DNA from: Prorocentrum cordatum | Taxonomy: Eukaryota; Sar; Dinophyceae; Prorocentrales; Prorocentraceae | Assembly: GCA_963575745.1 (NCBI GenBank) | Contig: CAUYUJ010022516.1 | Location: 77,501-122,473, forward strand | DNA: 44,973 nt | Direction: 5' to 3' | Shown here: one piece after another, positions 21,796 to 32,375 of the stretch | How positions within the stretch are numbered: the first letter of the stretch is position 1 | Layout of the letters: each line of letters begins with the position of its first letter | The notes under the pieces: generated by a model | The model's input: the letters and a program-made list of their open reading frames with translations, nothing else | Databases searched by the model: none | Told to the model about the DNA's origin: nothing | Program-made: the position numbers and the translations under genes

Positions 21796-21915
21796 TATAG
21801 GCCTATAGCCCAATAGCCCAATAGCCCTCTAGCCCTACAATTCTATAGCCCTATAGCTCTATAGCCCTATAGCTCAATAGCCCGATAGCCCTATAGCCCC
21901 CTAGCCCTATAGCCC
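21796..21915. repeat. CTATAGCCC short tandem repeat
   Basis: Units of 9-10 bp (CTATAGCCC, CAATAGCCC) repeated about a dozen times, directly after the GTGCCCGGG array. Confidence 0.9.
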
Positions 21916-22384
21916 TGATTGGGTTTTTCTCCGGTATCATACAGTGGGAAGGCGAAAGCAGAATTCTAGCACTGGATTTAAGTCGGGCCTGCAGCCTCTA
22001 CAGGAGGAATATTCAAAAATAGCGAGAAATGCCCGACCTAACGCTGGATACCTGAAACTGGAAACGGAGCAGGGAGTAGCAGGCCTAAGCCCCGCAGCCC
22101 GATAGCCCCACAACGGGGGCCGGCGGACAGCGCATCGCAACGTGCCGTGAAGGCTCCAGGATGTCTGCGGGGCCAGCTTCTGCTCTCATCGTATTCCCGC
22201 CCTCCCCGCTCTCTCTTTCTGGGGCCGCGAGCGCTTCAACCCGCTCGTGTCAGCAGGCCAAGGCCGGCTTGAGCCCTCGCTTCTGTGCGCCAGAATCTGA
22301 AAAAGGAACGAGTCAGGCATCGCAAACGGTGTGGAAGCCCATTTCCAGGAGTTCTGATTTGTTCCCTACATCCTACGATGGGAT
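21916..22384. other. Unassigned sequence
   Basis: Short frames on both strands without recognisable domains. Confidence 0.4.
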
Positions 22385-22620
22385 TCTTGCTATTACTCAG
22401 ACCACGCGAAACCAAGGAGAGCACCTCCCTCCTCATCCAGGCTCACTCATACCCAGACTCACTCGTATTCAAACCCGCTCATACCTAGACTCACTCACAA
22501 TACGATGCACTCACTCTCAGATTACTCACGCCCAGGCTCACTCAGACTCACTCATACTCAGACTCGCTCATAGACTCACTCCACCTTGCTCAGACTCAGT
22601 CGCATCATTGGCTCACACGC
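22385..22620. repeat. Degenerate ACTCACTCATACC repeat
   Basis: GACTCACTCA, CTCATACC and similar units of 10-14 bp recur about 15 times with divergence. Confidence 0.75.
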
Positions 22621-22744
22621 AGATGGTGAGGATGTCTCAGGCAAGGCGCTGGTTCCAGTCTCTTCAAGGCGGGCGCCCAGGGGCCAAGGGGTACAGGTGT
22701 TGTTGCGTGGGAGGGGGGAGTGCTGCTCAATTTCTTCCCTCACC

Positions 22745-23125
22745 CGTAGTCAAGCAAATTCGGGACCCCCATCTGCCCCAGGATACCCCCAATAAACCCT
22801 CCAGAATGGCCTCGGGAAGCAGCGAACCCCCATTTTTGGCTTGACAGACATCCAGAAGTAATTCAAAATCTGCTTGGCTTGACTACAAAACATTTTCTAG
22901 GCAAGCACGTTCTGGTCCCCCATCTGTCCCAGGATACCCCCAAGATGCCCTCCAGAACAGCCTCGGGAAGCAGCGAGCTCTCAACGTCGGCTTCAAAGAC
23001 GTCCAATAATAACTCAAAAGTAATTCAAACTTTGCTAGACTACTCGAAATTTGCTGGACTACACACCGTTTTGTAGTCAAGCAAATTGTGGCCCTCCATT
23101 TGCCCCAGGATACCCCCAAGAGGCG
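22745..23125. repeat. Diverged tandem repeat, units ~150-176 bp
   Basis: The landmark GGATACCCCCAA recurs at 22781, 22932 and 23108. Each is preceded by CAAGCAAATT or GCAAGCACG and followed, in the first two, by CTCCAGAAxxGCCTCGGGAAGCAGCGA. Confidence 0.8.
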
Positions 23126-23170
23126 CCAGATCTCAGATATTCTCGCTTTACCTTCACTGGACTTTACCCT

Positions 23171-23273
23171 CGTCCTGGCTTCGTCGTAGTGTTCTTGTAT
23201 CATCAGGAGCAACGACGGGGGGGGACTGGCCCATGTATCCGCGTCCTGGCCTCGTCGTAGTGCTCATGTATCA
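23171..23273. repeat. 71-bp duplication at the edge of MITE-B2
   Basis: CGTCCTGGCxTCGTCGTAGT through CATCAGGxGCAACGAC occurs at 23171 and again 71 bp later at 23242. It duplicates the left end of MITE-B2 and its flank. Confidence 0.8.
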
Positions 23274-23497
23274 TCAGGGGCAACGACAGGGGGGGGGGGC
23301 TGTCCCAGGAGGGAGGGGATGCATCGACCGCCGAGCGCCCATGCCTCGCTGATGGAGGCTCGGGTGTCCCAGCCTGCCCAGGAGCGCAGGGCTTCCCCCT
23401 TGGGGGGGCCCATCGCTGGTCTATCGGCGAGGTGTCCTGGATTCCGGGCCACTGTTTCCCCCCCTGCGTGAGCCAGTCTCTCCTGTCGGTTCCTTTC
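23274..23497. mobile_element. MITE-B copy 2
   Basis: The left end is TCAGGGGCAACGACAGGGGG and the right end GAGCCAGTCTCTCCTGTCGG, reverse-complement related to it. The interior shares GATGCATCGAC, GCCCATG, CAGCCTGCCCAGGA and TCTATCGGCGA with copy 1. Confidence 0.6.
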
Positions 23498-23639
23498 CAG
23501 AGGAGCAGTGACAAGCCCCTCCCCGAAGGTCCTGGGAGTTTAGATTCAGCAGTAGCGCTGGTATCCCCGTGTTCTCGTGTTCGAGCACTGGCCTAATCTG
23601 GCATACTCCCGCTTATTCTTGGCTCAATCTTGCTCAGTC

Positions 23640-25039
23640 TGGCTAATTAACCGAGCCTAATCCAGGCAAGTTCAGCCCAATGGCTTCTAAGTCGGGCTTG
23701 ATAGCCCTCGATCTTTCTTGCGAAGACCTCCCTGGAGTTGCTTCCCGACGAAGGGTGCTGGAAGAGCGAGCGCGCTGGACCACCTGGCCTGGAGGGGGGG
23801 CCGGACTCCCCGAGGAAGGGGATCCCGGCCTCCTAGCTGGAGTCCGAGTCCGAGCAGGTCGGGTCGGAGGATGGCGCCGCATCGCCGCTGCGCTGGCGAT
23901 GCGGCTCGATGTGGAGCTCGATGTCCTCCGCGCCGGCGGCGCCGATGCGTCGCCGACGCCGCCGGCGCATCGCCGATGCGCCGACGGCTGCGCTGGCGGT
24001 CCTCGGACCCCAGCCGCTCGAGGCTTCCAACGGGGGGCCTCCCCCGCCCTCCCGCGCGCCGCACCTGCACCGCCGAGGCCTGGCCGAGATCGCGTGCTTC
24101 CAGCGCCCGGCCAGGAGCCGCGCGCGCGCGCGCCCGTGCGAGGGTCCAGGATCGAGGGCGCGGGGTCCGGGGCTGGAGCTTCGCGGGAGGGTTGGCCGGG
24201 GCTCGTGCACCCGGGGAGGCTCGAGCATCGGGGGGTTGGCGGTTGGCGGGGATCGGGGTTGGCGGGGGGCTCGGCGGGATCCCCGCACCCAGGTCAGACG
24301 TTCGTGTCGGGGACCCTCCTGGGGCGACTCTGGCTGGACTCTAGTTCCACTCCTAGCTTCACTGCAGCTCGATTCGAGTTCAGCTCGATTTCGGCGCTCG
24401 AGTCGACGGACGTTCGACGCAGCATCGGCGCACGAGCCCAGAACGAGCATGTACCGCAGGGGGCTTTGGCGGCTCCGAGGGTCCCTGGGGTCGGCGGGGA
24501 TCGAGGCTCTCCAGCATGCTCGGGGTTTGGCGGGGTCGAGGACCGAGGTTCGTGGCTCGGGGCTCGAGCATCGCGGGCGGAGGACTCTGGACGTCTTTGG
24601 GGCTCCGCGGGCTCCTGGGGGCCCACGCGGATCTCGAGCGGCCTCCTCCCCGCTCCCCTCCCTCCTCCCGGGAGGCAGGGTGGCGGGATCGGTGGCGCAG
24701 CAGCAAGCTCCGCCCCCGCCCCGCTGCCCATCGCTTGGGACCTCGGGGGGCCCCGCCTCGCCTGTGCTTGCCCCCAGTCTCCTCCCCCCCCCCTCCTGAG
24801 TTCCTGGGCCCCCCATGCAGGACTTGGCACTGGCGCGTGGCTGCCCAAGGGGGCTCGACGGGAGGGGCCGGGGCAGGAGGAGAGGGGCCTTCCCCCTCCT
24901 CTCGTCCCCCGGTCTCCTGCCCCTTGCTTCCTCCCCTTCCGTCCTGCAGCGGGCCGTGGTCCCGAGGTAAATTGGTGCCAGCGCAGCCCCGCCCCAGTGC
25001 GCCGCACCGGCCCCCCTTCCTTCTTCTCCTCCCCCTCTC
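23640..25039. other. GC-rich region with long open frames; no recognisable gene
   Basis: A plus frame spans 23680-25404, and minus frames of several hundred residues overlap it. All are rich in Arg, Pro, Gly, Ser and Ala, and none shows a domain, signal peptide or membrane segment I can name. Repeated modules (CGAGCATCGxGGG, GGTTGGCGGGGATCG) lie at 24170-24270 and 24480-24600. The open frames are best explained by composition, although intron-rich coding cannot be excluded. Confidence 0.4.
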
Positions 25040-25266
25040 CCAACCTCGTCCGTCCTTCCTCCTCCCCTCCTCCTCCTCCTCCTCCTCCCTCCCTCCCCTC
25101 TCCTCCTCTCCTCCTCCTCCTCCTCCTCCCCTCTCCTCCTCCTCCTCCTCCTGCTCCTCCTCTCCTCCTCCTCCTCCTCTCCCTCTCCTCCTCACTCTCC
25201 TCTCCTCCCTCCTCCTCCTCCTCCTCCTCCTCCTCCTCCTCCTCCTCCTCCTCCTCCTCCTCCCCC
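25040..25266. repeat. CTC microsatellite
   Basis: CTC repeats, impure to about 25205, then an almost pure run to 25266. Confidence 0.97.
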
Positions 25267-25447
25267 TCTGTCGACGGGAGAGCCCAGGTGCCCCACGCGG
25301 CTCGACAGGGTCAGGCCTACCCTCGATGCCATCAGCAATACACCGCGGTCCTCCTCCTCGTCCTCCTTCCCCTCTGGAGCTGGGAGCAGGGAGGGGAGTG
25401 GTGAAGGCGTGGGCTGGAGGGTGCGGCTGCTCTTTTGAGATCACTAT

Positions 25448-25512
25448 AATCGTTTTGGCTCAAGAACTGTCGGCTCAAGCCAATCTGGCTCGAGGTGTTT
25501 TTGGCTCACGCT
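25448..25512 (+). other. Possible tandem spliced-leader relics
   Basis: Within 65 bases there are four sequences like the 3' end of the dinoflagellate spliced leader (known sequence ends CATTTTGGCTCAAG): GTTTTGGCTCAAG, CGGCTCAAG, CTGGCTCGAG and TTTTTGGCTCACG. Relics of this kind arise when trans-spliced mRNAs are reverse-transcribed back into the genome, sometimes repeatedly. They lie ~230 bp upstream of LINE-derived sequence in the same orientation. The match is partial, so this is tentative. Confidence 0.45.
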
Positions 25513-25799
25513 TGCGTACTACATTCCACACTCTACATTCTACATTCTCCTGCATTCCTCCATTCCCCTCACTGTTACCACATAGCCTTCGACTGCTTCT
25601 GGATGCCCGTGCGAGGATGCCTGCCGGCGGAAAAGCACCACATGGGGACCCCAGTGACGGAGGTGTCCAAACCATCAGATAAAAAGTACCACGCGCAGGG
25701 AGTTCACTACTCAAAGTAGACGTCGAAGGACCTCGAGCTTCACAAGATCAACTCTAATACGGTCTTGCTGGAGTCGGGGCGGCGAGCGGTGCCACCCTG

Positions 25800-26220
25800 G
25801 AGGCCCTCGGCAAGCTCCTGCAGGAGGAGCTGCGACCGACTCGGGTGGACATCGAGGCCATCAAGGCGCACGGGGTCTCCCAGACATACCTCCAGAAAGC
25901 CGTGGACCCATTGAAGGCCGCGGTGGACGAGGTTGCAAAAAGGGTCGCGGCGCTGGAGACGAACCTGTCCAGGCCAACTTCGGCGAAATGCGCATCTGCA
26001 ATGTCTACGCAATTGGGGGCCACTGAGTTCGGAGCCAAGCCCTATTGCCTGGAAATCCACGTTTGTGAGCTCCGGAAGGCCGTCGACAGCACCTGAGGAT
26101 ACATTGACCATCGTACTCGGCCGCTTACCACACCCCACTCTCTGAGAATCAGAAAGAACAGTGGGTTCAACAGGCTTTCCGTGACGGCAAGACTGGCGCC
26201 CCCGCGACGATCAACATAAA
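25800..26220 (+). pseudogene. Coiled-coil-like N-terminal region of the decayed LINE
   Basis: One plus frame reads a probable heptad region (VDPLKAAVDEVAKRVAALE, about 25900-25965). A nearby frame continues with ENQKEQWVQQAFRDGKTG to a stop at 26238. The first part has the look of the coiled coil that precedes the endonuclease in many LINEs, but no conserved motif proves this. Confidence 0.35.
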
Positions 26221-27159
26221 GGACCCGCCCGATGAATAATTCAAAGGATCATCTTTATCGAGCTCGGCACGGTCACGTCGGCGCAGCAAACACAAACATA
26301 TTTGGAAGACGCCTGCTCCCAATTAGCCAAGCCAAAAGTGGCGAGCCCGCGGGCTTGGTGCAATTTTGATTGCCCAATTGGAGCTCGAATTGTCCATTCT
26401 TTTCCATCGAGCTTGCGGTATTTGTTGTCGCAGTGGGAGTTCGGCACAAATACTACAACGTTGACATGTATAACGGTATCTTGAAAGCAGGTGGGGAAAC
26501 GCAAATGACGGTACTAGTCTTTGCCAACGACATTACAGTTCAATGGCTTGGTCCGGAATGTGCAACGTGGGAAGACCTTCAGATATCGAGGAGAGGGAAG
26601 ACAAATGGCAGAATGCGAAGGGCCGCCTCGCGCAGAGCCAGGATCGAGTGAGCAAAGGCGCGGAGAAAAGAAATGTATGGTGCCACGGGCGCAGGGCCGT
26701 TTCACATTCCAGGGTTGCTGACCTCGGAAGACCTCCCAATTTTTTTCGGGAAAGGCAGACTGGGCACATGTACCAATCTTTTTTCGGTGGCTTATCCTGT
26801 CGCACTCGCGAGTCCCGGGGTCATTTATGCTGTGCTACGGGGAACGTCCGTGGCTTTGCATCGCCGGCCAGAAACTTGTAGAGTTCGCGAGACATATGTG
26901 CACATGGTTTTTATTTCTTGTTCGCGCAAGATGCACGGAAGACGAACACTGAATATTTCGACGACGAAACACAGGGTTCCTTGTGGTTTCCATCAAATCA
27001 TAGAAGCAACTCCCTGACACAATGGCTCAATTTAAGATTAAGTTCGGCTGCCGCGCTTTCGGGGTCTTCTACAGGTACGCCCCCTCAACCTGAAGCCATT
27101 GCCCGAGGCTCAGCGACAGTTGGACAAGTCACCATTGGAGACATGGGTGCGACAACAGG

Positions 27160-27490
27160 ACTGACGAACATGGGGGAATCAGAAGTAGTGGGACCGTTTA
27201 CGTGGGACAGGCGAGCATTTCTCCACGTCGAAGTTCCCAATGGAGATCTACTGCTCGAGTGTTGCCTTGGACTGGGCCTGCGGTTGGTAAGTGCTTAGTT
27301 GGACTGGCCCTTGGACCATGTTTCATGCGACGCCGTTGCCCTCGGACAGATGCGATCTTCATGCGGCCATCGCCGCGCAGCTCTTTCCGCGTATCACCAC
27401 TTGGTAACTGTCGACATCTTGGCCCCCTCAACTGAAACTTTACTTTCGCAGGCGCTTCCGAGAGATTGGCATCTGATCTAGGGCTTGGAG
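27160..27490 (+). pseudogene. Degenerate LINE endonuclease segment
   Basis: VVGPFTWDRR then NGDLLLECCLGLGLRLVSA (27188-27298) resembles the stretch of LINE endonucleases where a conserved Gly-Pro segment is followed by GExLLEFC-xxxxLxxxNT. The catalytic residues around it are not readable, and the frame breaks at 27299. Confidence 0.4.
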
Positions 27491-27999
27491 GAAGGGCAGT
27501 CAATGTGCGCGACGCATTCTTCTACGACGATCATCAACGATGCCATCGACGCATCGCGATGTGGGCCCGTTATCAGAAGGGGGGGCGAAGCGAAGGCGCC
27601 GGTTGTCGCGGCAGCAGTGGTTCCCAGGAGACAGGAGGGGGCCAAACATTTTTGGGTGTCCGACCGCGCTTTGGGACTAGCTCGACCCAGAAGGCGGGCC
27701 CGCGCCTGCGGCGATCGTCCAGGAGGGCGCCGTCTTCCGCAAGAGCTTCGGACATTTTGTAAGCGCGCAGGAGCAACGTGGATTGGCCCACATTGCTGCT
27801 GGCAGCGCGGAGGGCGCGGGGAAATATTACCGTCCTCGGCAACGCAGACGAGGACAATTTACAGCATCTGCAGGGGGGCTTGTTGAGAGCCGCGAGCGGG
27901 ATGATGCGATGGTGGATCTTGGAACATGGTGAATGGCGAGTGCGTCGGGCAACCTTGGCGGGCAATGGGCCACTAGGGCCTTGCTTCCCGGTGGGCGAA

Positions 28000-29075
28000 T
28001 CCCCCTGCGCAGAAAGCAGCGGGGGCAAACGGGGAAATCGTCGGGGTCCGATGACGCGCGGGCAGAGCATTGGAGCGCAGTGTCGCAGACGCCTGGCGGA
28101 TTTCAATGGGTTGCGGATGTGTGCCGCGCAACTTGGGCATGACAGACATGCCAGATGCGTGGCGATGTGCGAAGGTTAGCGCTATTTGCAAGGCCGCTAA
28201 ATGTTCGTACCGTCGACCGGCTAACCGATTAGCTACGCGTAGCGCGCAGGCTTCTGGCCAGCTTCCCCCGGCGCCCGCTGTCGCACTCGTAGTGCGGAAT
28301 CCGACGCGGGCGAGGCGCCGCCGACGCAGTTCGCGTAGTGCGCCATCCCATCGAGCTCGCGCCAAGGAAGATGGCGGTGCTGCGTCCATCGCCTTGGATT
28401 GGGAAAATGTATTCGATTCGATCGACGTGGATGCCCTGCCGGCCGCGCTGCGCCAGATCGGGGCGCGCCCGAGGACGCTGGCGCCTATTGGGGGCATGTG
28501 TGGATGAGAGCGTTTCTGCGCGGAAGATAGCGCGACGAGATCATCTGTGCGAGCGCAGATGTCAGGAATATCTAAACGGTGCCCTCTGTCACCAGTTATT
28601 ACTGTCGTGCCGATGAGCCGTCTGAAAGTTCGACGATGAAGAAGGACCCGAGATGTCGGTTGGGAACTTACAGGTGCTGTTGTACGCCGACCACACCGTG
28701 CTCGTTGAGGCTGATCCAGACAGCCTACAGCATCTTCTGTGTCGCACTGCTGCAGCGGGAGCCTAAGTGGGAATGGGGCTGCGTTGCGGCACATCTCAAG
28801 TGTTGCGAATAAATGGCGGCGTGCAGCTGCGGGCGCTGCGTGGATCGAGTTCGCAAGATATGACGGGGCTTGGAAGCGCGCGTCGGTCAGCGCCAGGCGA
28901 AAACTGAGGGTGTTTCAGGTCTTGGTGACATCGCGCATCCTGCTCTAGCTGTGGCTTAGTTGAACAAGGCGGATCGACGACGATGCGATGGGTTCCAAAT
29001 GCAGTGTCAGCGTGTCATCGCATCTGCCGCGAATTCCAAGCATCAGCGTTCTGGAGCAATCTAAGCAAGTATCGT
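28000..29075 (+). pseudogene. Degenerate LINE reverse transcriptase, catalytic box YADH
   Basis: Motifs occur in the expected order: a GKSSGxDDxRAEH segment (about 28034), MPDAWRCAKVSAICK (28148), DWENVFDSIDVDALPAALRQIG (28397, first catalytic Asp) and LYADHTVLVEADPDSLQHLL (about 28677). In the last, the second Asp of the usual YADD box is His. A thumb-like ARRKLRVFQVLVTSRILL (about 28895) and LWL with a stop follow. At least six in-frame stops or shifts separate them. The motif spacing fits LINE RTs of dinoflagellate type, and the catalytic change makes it inactive even if repaired. Confidence 0.7.
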
Positions 29076-29200
29076 GCAACGCTCAGTCCTTTCGACCAGA
29101 ATTTGAGCTGTTCGGGAAGATTGTTGTTCGCGCTTGGGATGTTAATTCCCCGCGGCAGCTGGCGTTCCAGCCTGGCGGCGTCCGTCTAGCAACGGGCGCG

Positions 29201-29789
29201 TTCGCGAGGGATATCGCAGCAGCGCCCGGGCCCATTGCCGAGGGTGGCTGGCGCCCCTGCGCCAGCGAGGGGGATGAAGAAAGCCGCCGCCTGGCAGGGC
29301 GGGGGCCCTCTGGGTCTCGCCCCTAGGACTCCCGGCCAGGACGGGGCTCCGGCGAAAGCCCCCGAGGGCGGCGAGGGAGGGCAGGGCTCCTAACAGGGAG
29401 CATTCGGAGCGCAGTTTTTCTTGGGAAGCCCTGGGTGCGAGAGGCGCCCAGTGCCCCGGCCCCCAGCCTGGGGCGCTGGACCTGCGGGTCAGGGCCCCTG
29501 CCTGGGAGCGCTGACTGCGGGTGGCTCGTGGGGCCCCAGCCCCCGGGCGCCCGGGCGCCCGGGCTTCCAGCTTCCAGGCCAGGGCGCCTAACGGGCAGCA
29601 TTTGAGGTGGCAATGGGCCCTCCTCAGGGAACCCCGTGGCCGCGAGACACAAAACGGGCCGCGAGCGCCATTTTGCGCAGCGAGGGCGCGGCGCCGGCTG
29701 GGGGGGGGTCGCCGAGGAGCAGCCCGCGCCGGCGAGCTGCATGGCTGCCGCCCCCCGGCCCGGAGGGCTCCGCGCGTGAGATACTGTGA
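29201..29789. other. Unassigned GC-rich sequence
   Basis: CCCGGGCGC-type short repeats at 29535-29570; no gene recognised. Confidence 0.4.
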
Positions 29790-30000
29790 AGTGCTCTCGC
29801 CGCTTCGCGCAGAAAGCCTGCAGCCGCGCCGCCAGGGGGCTGTGGCGCCCGCGAATTAAGCAGAGGCGTGTAGGCCGCGCCCGTAAAGCAGGCAGAGGCG
29901 TGCAAGCCAAGAGGCGTGGAGGTGTGCGCAATGAGCGCTGCGCCGGGTGATTTCCCTGCTGCAGAAACAGATTTATGAGTCGTGAAAATCTTAACAGAGC
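29790..30000 (+). repeat. Dispersed repeat D, copy 1
   Basis: It shares CGCGCAGxAAGCCT, CGCGCCGCCAGGG, AAGCAGGCAGAGGCGTG (internally duplicated), AGGCGTxGAGGTGT and a TTTATGA end with 32185-32375. It is non-coding and tRNA-like folding was not demonstrated. Confidence 0.65.
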
Positions 30001-30999
30001 CTGGGCCCACTGCCAAGGATGGCCATCGCCCCTGCGCCGGCATGGGCAACGTGGAAAGGCGCTGTCTGGCTGGGGCTTCCTGGGCCCCACCCCCTGAGAC
30101 CCCCGCTGCGCCGGGGGGCGACGGGCCTCGCAGCGGCGCCTGGACGTATAACGTCGTGGCACCTTTTTTGTTTCTGTGCGCGCGATGCAACGGTTGGGGC
30201 TGCTCGTCGTCGCTAGGGTCGGAATGGTCGACGAGCCGTTCCGCGGCTGTCAGCGCTCCCCGGTTTTGGGCGCTGGCGCGCCCGAAAGCTGCGGCGCCCT
30301 TCAGCCGTCGCTGAAGAACAGCGAAGCGGGCCCTCTTTGTTGAAGCGCTGCGTCTGCGGAGCCCCGCCTGAGCGCGCGCGTCGCCCTCGCGGGCGCACTT
30401 CGCAAAGTCGATGCCGCAGCCGACAATTTCAGAAAAGCGAGGGCGTCGGCGTAGCGAGTTTGCGCGGAAGGGACTGCGTCGCGCGCTCTTAGGGGGGGGC
30501 GGCGGACAGACGCCGCGCAGCGCCGCCCTTCAGCTGGCAGATGAAGCGCCTTGTTTCACGCAGCACATTTGATCGCTTCCAGTGAGCAGAGAGGCAAAGA
30601 GGATCGCATGTCCCGCGATCGCCGCCGCTGAATCAAAATGACACAGCAGGCCGCCCCATATTCAACAGCTCTGAAAAACGTGAACAGAACACGGCGTTTA
30701 CCCAGGATGCTGCCGGGGGAAAGTAATCTGCGTCGCGCAACGCCATCCGTGACTTCTCCTGGTCTCTTCGACCGTGGCCCGTATCTTCTACTTCCTGAAT
30801 GTCCTGCGTGATCTATCTATTCGGCGCCTCGAGCCGATCTTTGCGTGGCTGCCCTGGCGCCGAGAGGGGCATTCAAGAGATGTGGCACGCCCCGCGTGCG
30901 TGATGTAACCTTTTGAAAAGTATGGCCACTGCGGAATCAGCCGACGAAAACTTCGTGCGACCCAAAAGTGGGTCCAGCTGAAAGGGGGTGGTGGAGTAG
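30001..30999. other. Unassigned sequence
   Basis: GC-rich to about 30550; short frames only. Nothing recognisable. Confidence 0.4.
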
Positions 31000-31170
31000 A
31001 CTTGGGGCAAGTGCATTGCAAATGTATTGCGCCAGAGAAGTGTAGCGCATTGCATTGCAAGCGATGTTTTGTGCGCGAGAATGCAGCAATGCATTTGCGC
31101 CCTGGAAAGTATTGCACGCCCCAAAAGTATTGCGACCCCGCAAATCTATTGCACCGAATCTGTTGCACCA
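31000..31170. repeat. Dispersed TATTGC motif cluster
   Basis: ATTGC, mostly as GTATTGC or GCATTGC, recurs about ten times in 170 bp at irregular spacing. Confidence 0.55.
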
Positions 31171-32184
31171 CCCCCTTGTCGCTGGGCCCCCCTTTGGGCC
31201 GGAAAGCGTTCGGTGCAGATTCTGCAGGCGGCCATGCGGGTCCTGAAATGGCCTTGGGAGCTTGGCCCCACAATCGGACATCCGAAGCACGCTGCGGATT
31301 GCTCTTGCCCCATCCGGCGAACTCTATCCGCAAAACGTGCAGATTGAGGTGGTCGCACCTGACGCCTTCAAGCCGCGGTTTCTGTCTCTCCTGTCGTGGC
31401 GAGCCAGGAGGTGCGCCCCCTGGGTGGCAGTTGCGTTGGGAAGCGGCGACCAGCGCAGTAGTCAGCACGGCAGACGCAGGAACGATTTGAAAGTGCCGGG
31501 CTTCGCCGAGAACAATCAGTGCAGCGCGCCCTCTCGCGTCGCCGCGGTGCCAGCTGGGTTTGCTCCTGGCGTGGCGCTCGCTCTTTGGGCCGCCGAGGAT
31601 GTGTCTGCGTCCGCTTCGTCCCTGCTTCTACGGCGTGCCTGCGACGCCGATTCGCGGACGGCGCATCACTGTGATGAAGCCGCTGCCGTGGACGGCAGAA
31701 GCAGGCGCGAGGGCCAGGGCATGTTCAGCGCAGGGGCCGCTCAGATCAGAATGGCGCTGATATCCATTGCAGGCAAGTGCTTCGCACTGCGCTGCCGCGT
31801 CCAGTGGCTCCTCGCCAGCTGCAGCCCGCGACGGCTGCGCGGAAGTTGACTCCGACTGGCTGGCCGATGCTGGGGCCGATGGCGCGTCAGATGACTTGGG
31901 TGTTCTATTCCGACTATCAGAAATGGAATTGAGCATTCTGAGCCATCGCGCTACGGAGCAGCAGGCGGAGCTGGGCGCGCGTGCCGCATGCGCGTCCCCC
32001 CATCCGCATGCATGAATTGAATAATCGGTCGGTCTATGCTCTTCTGATTCTGAAGGAGCCCAGGGTGCGTCTGATGGGAGAACCCTGTCGATGCACCGAA
32101 ACCTTGCGCCTGCAATTCGTAAATCTCCTGGGACTGTTCAGTTGGCCGAGTGGGCGCATCTGCCAGATTTAGATGAGACGGCAC
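31171..32184. other. Unassigned sequence
   Basis: A plus frame of about 195 residues (31262-31849) and shorter ones show no domain. Confidence 0.4.
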
Positions 32185-32375
32185 ATAATACTTCCACGGT
32201 TTCGCGCAGGAAGCCTCGCGCCGCGCCGCCAGGGAACCGCGGCGCCCGCTAAGCAGGCAGAGGCGTGTAAGCCGCGCGCCCGCGAAGCAGGCAGAGGCGT
32301 GTAAGCGAATAGGCGTAGAGGTGTACACAATGGGCACTGCGCCTCATGATTCTGCTGCGGAAGCAAGTTTATGAT
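32185..32375 (+). repeat. Dispersed repeat D, copy 2
   Basis: The second copy of the 29790-30000 repeat, including two GCAGGCAGAGGCGTGTAAGC units and a TTTATGATT end. Confidence 0.65.

Larger units (their letters stand above)
25740..29200 (+). mobile_element. Decayed LINE, plus strand
   Basis: Fragments resembling a LINE appear in order over several frames: a coiled-coil-like region, weak endonuclease-like segments, then a recognisable RT (finger, palm and thumb motifs). Stops and frameshifts are frequent, so this is an old dead copy. It is unrelated at sequence level to the minus-strand LINE at 0.4-4.3 kb. Both ends are estimated; the 5' end could be anywhere between the spliced-leader-like cluster and about 25.8 kb. 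Confidence 0.65.

Noticed and set aside
23605-23640. Additional spliced-leader-like motif (CTTGGCTCAATC)
   Set aside because: Too short and imperfect, in a stretch of degenerate GGCT repeats.
23680-25404. Open frame of 574 residues
   Set aside because: Arg/Pro/Gly/Ser-rich, overlapped by equally long frames on the other strand, ending in a CTC microsatellite. Composition explains it.
29790-30000. tRNA gene or tRNA-derived SINE head
   Set aside because: No acceptable cloverleaf or clear A/B box could be read by eye.
30788-31468. 226-residue minus frame
   Set aside because: Overlaps the TATTGC cluster; no conserved motif and no support for coding.
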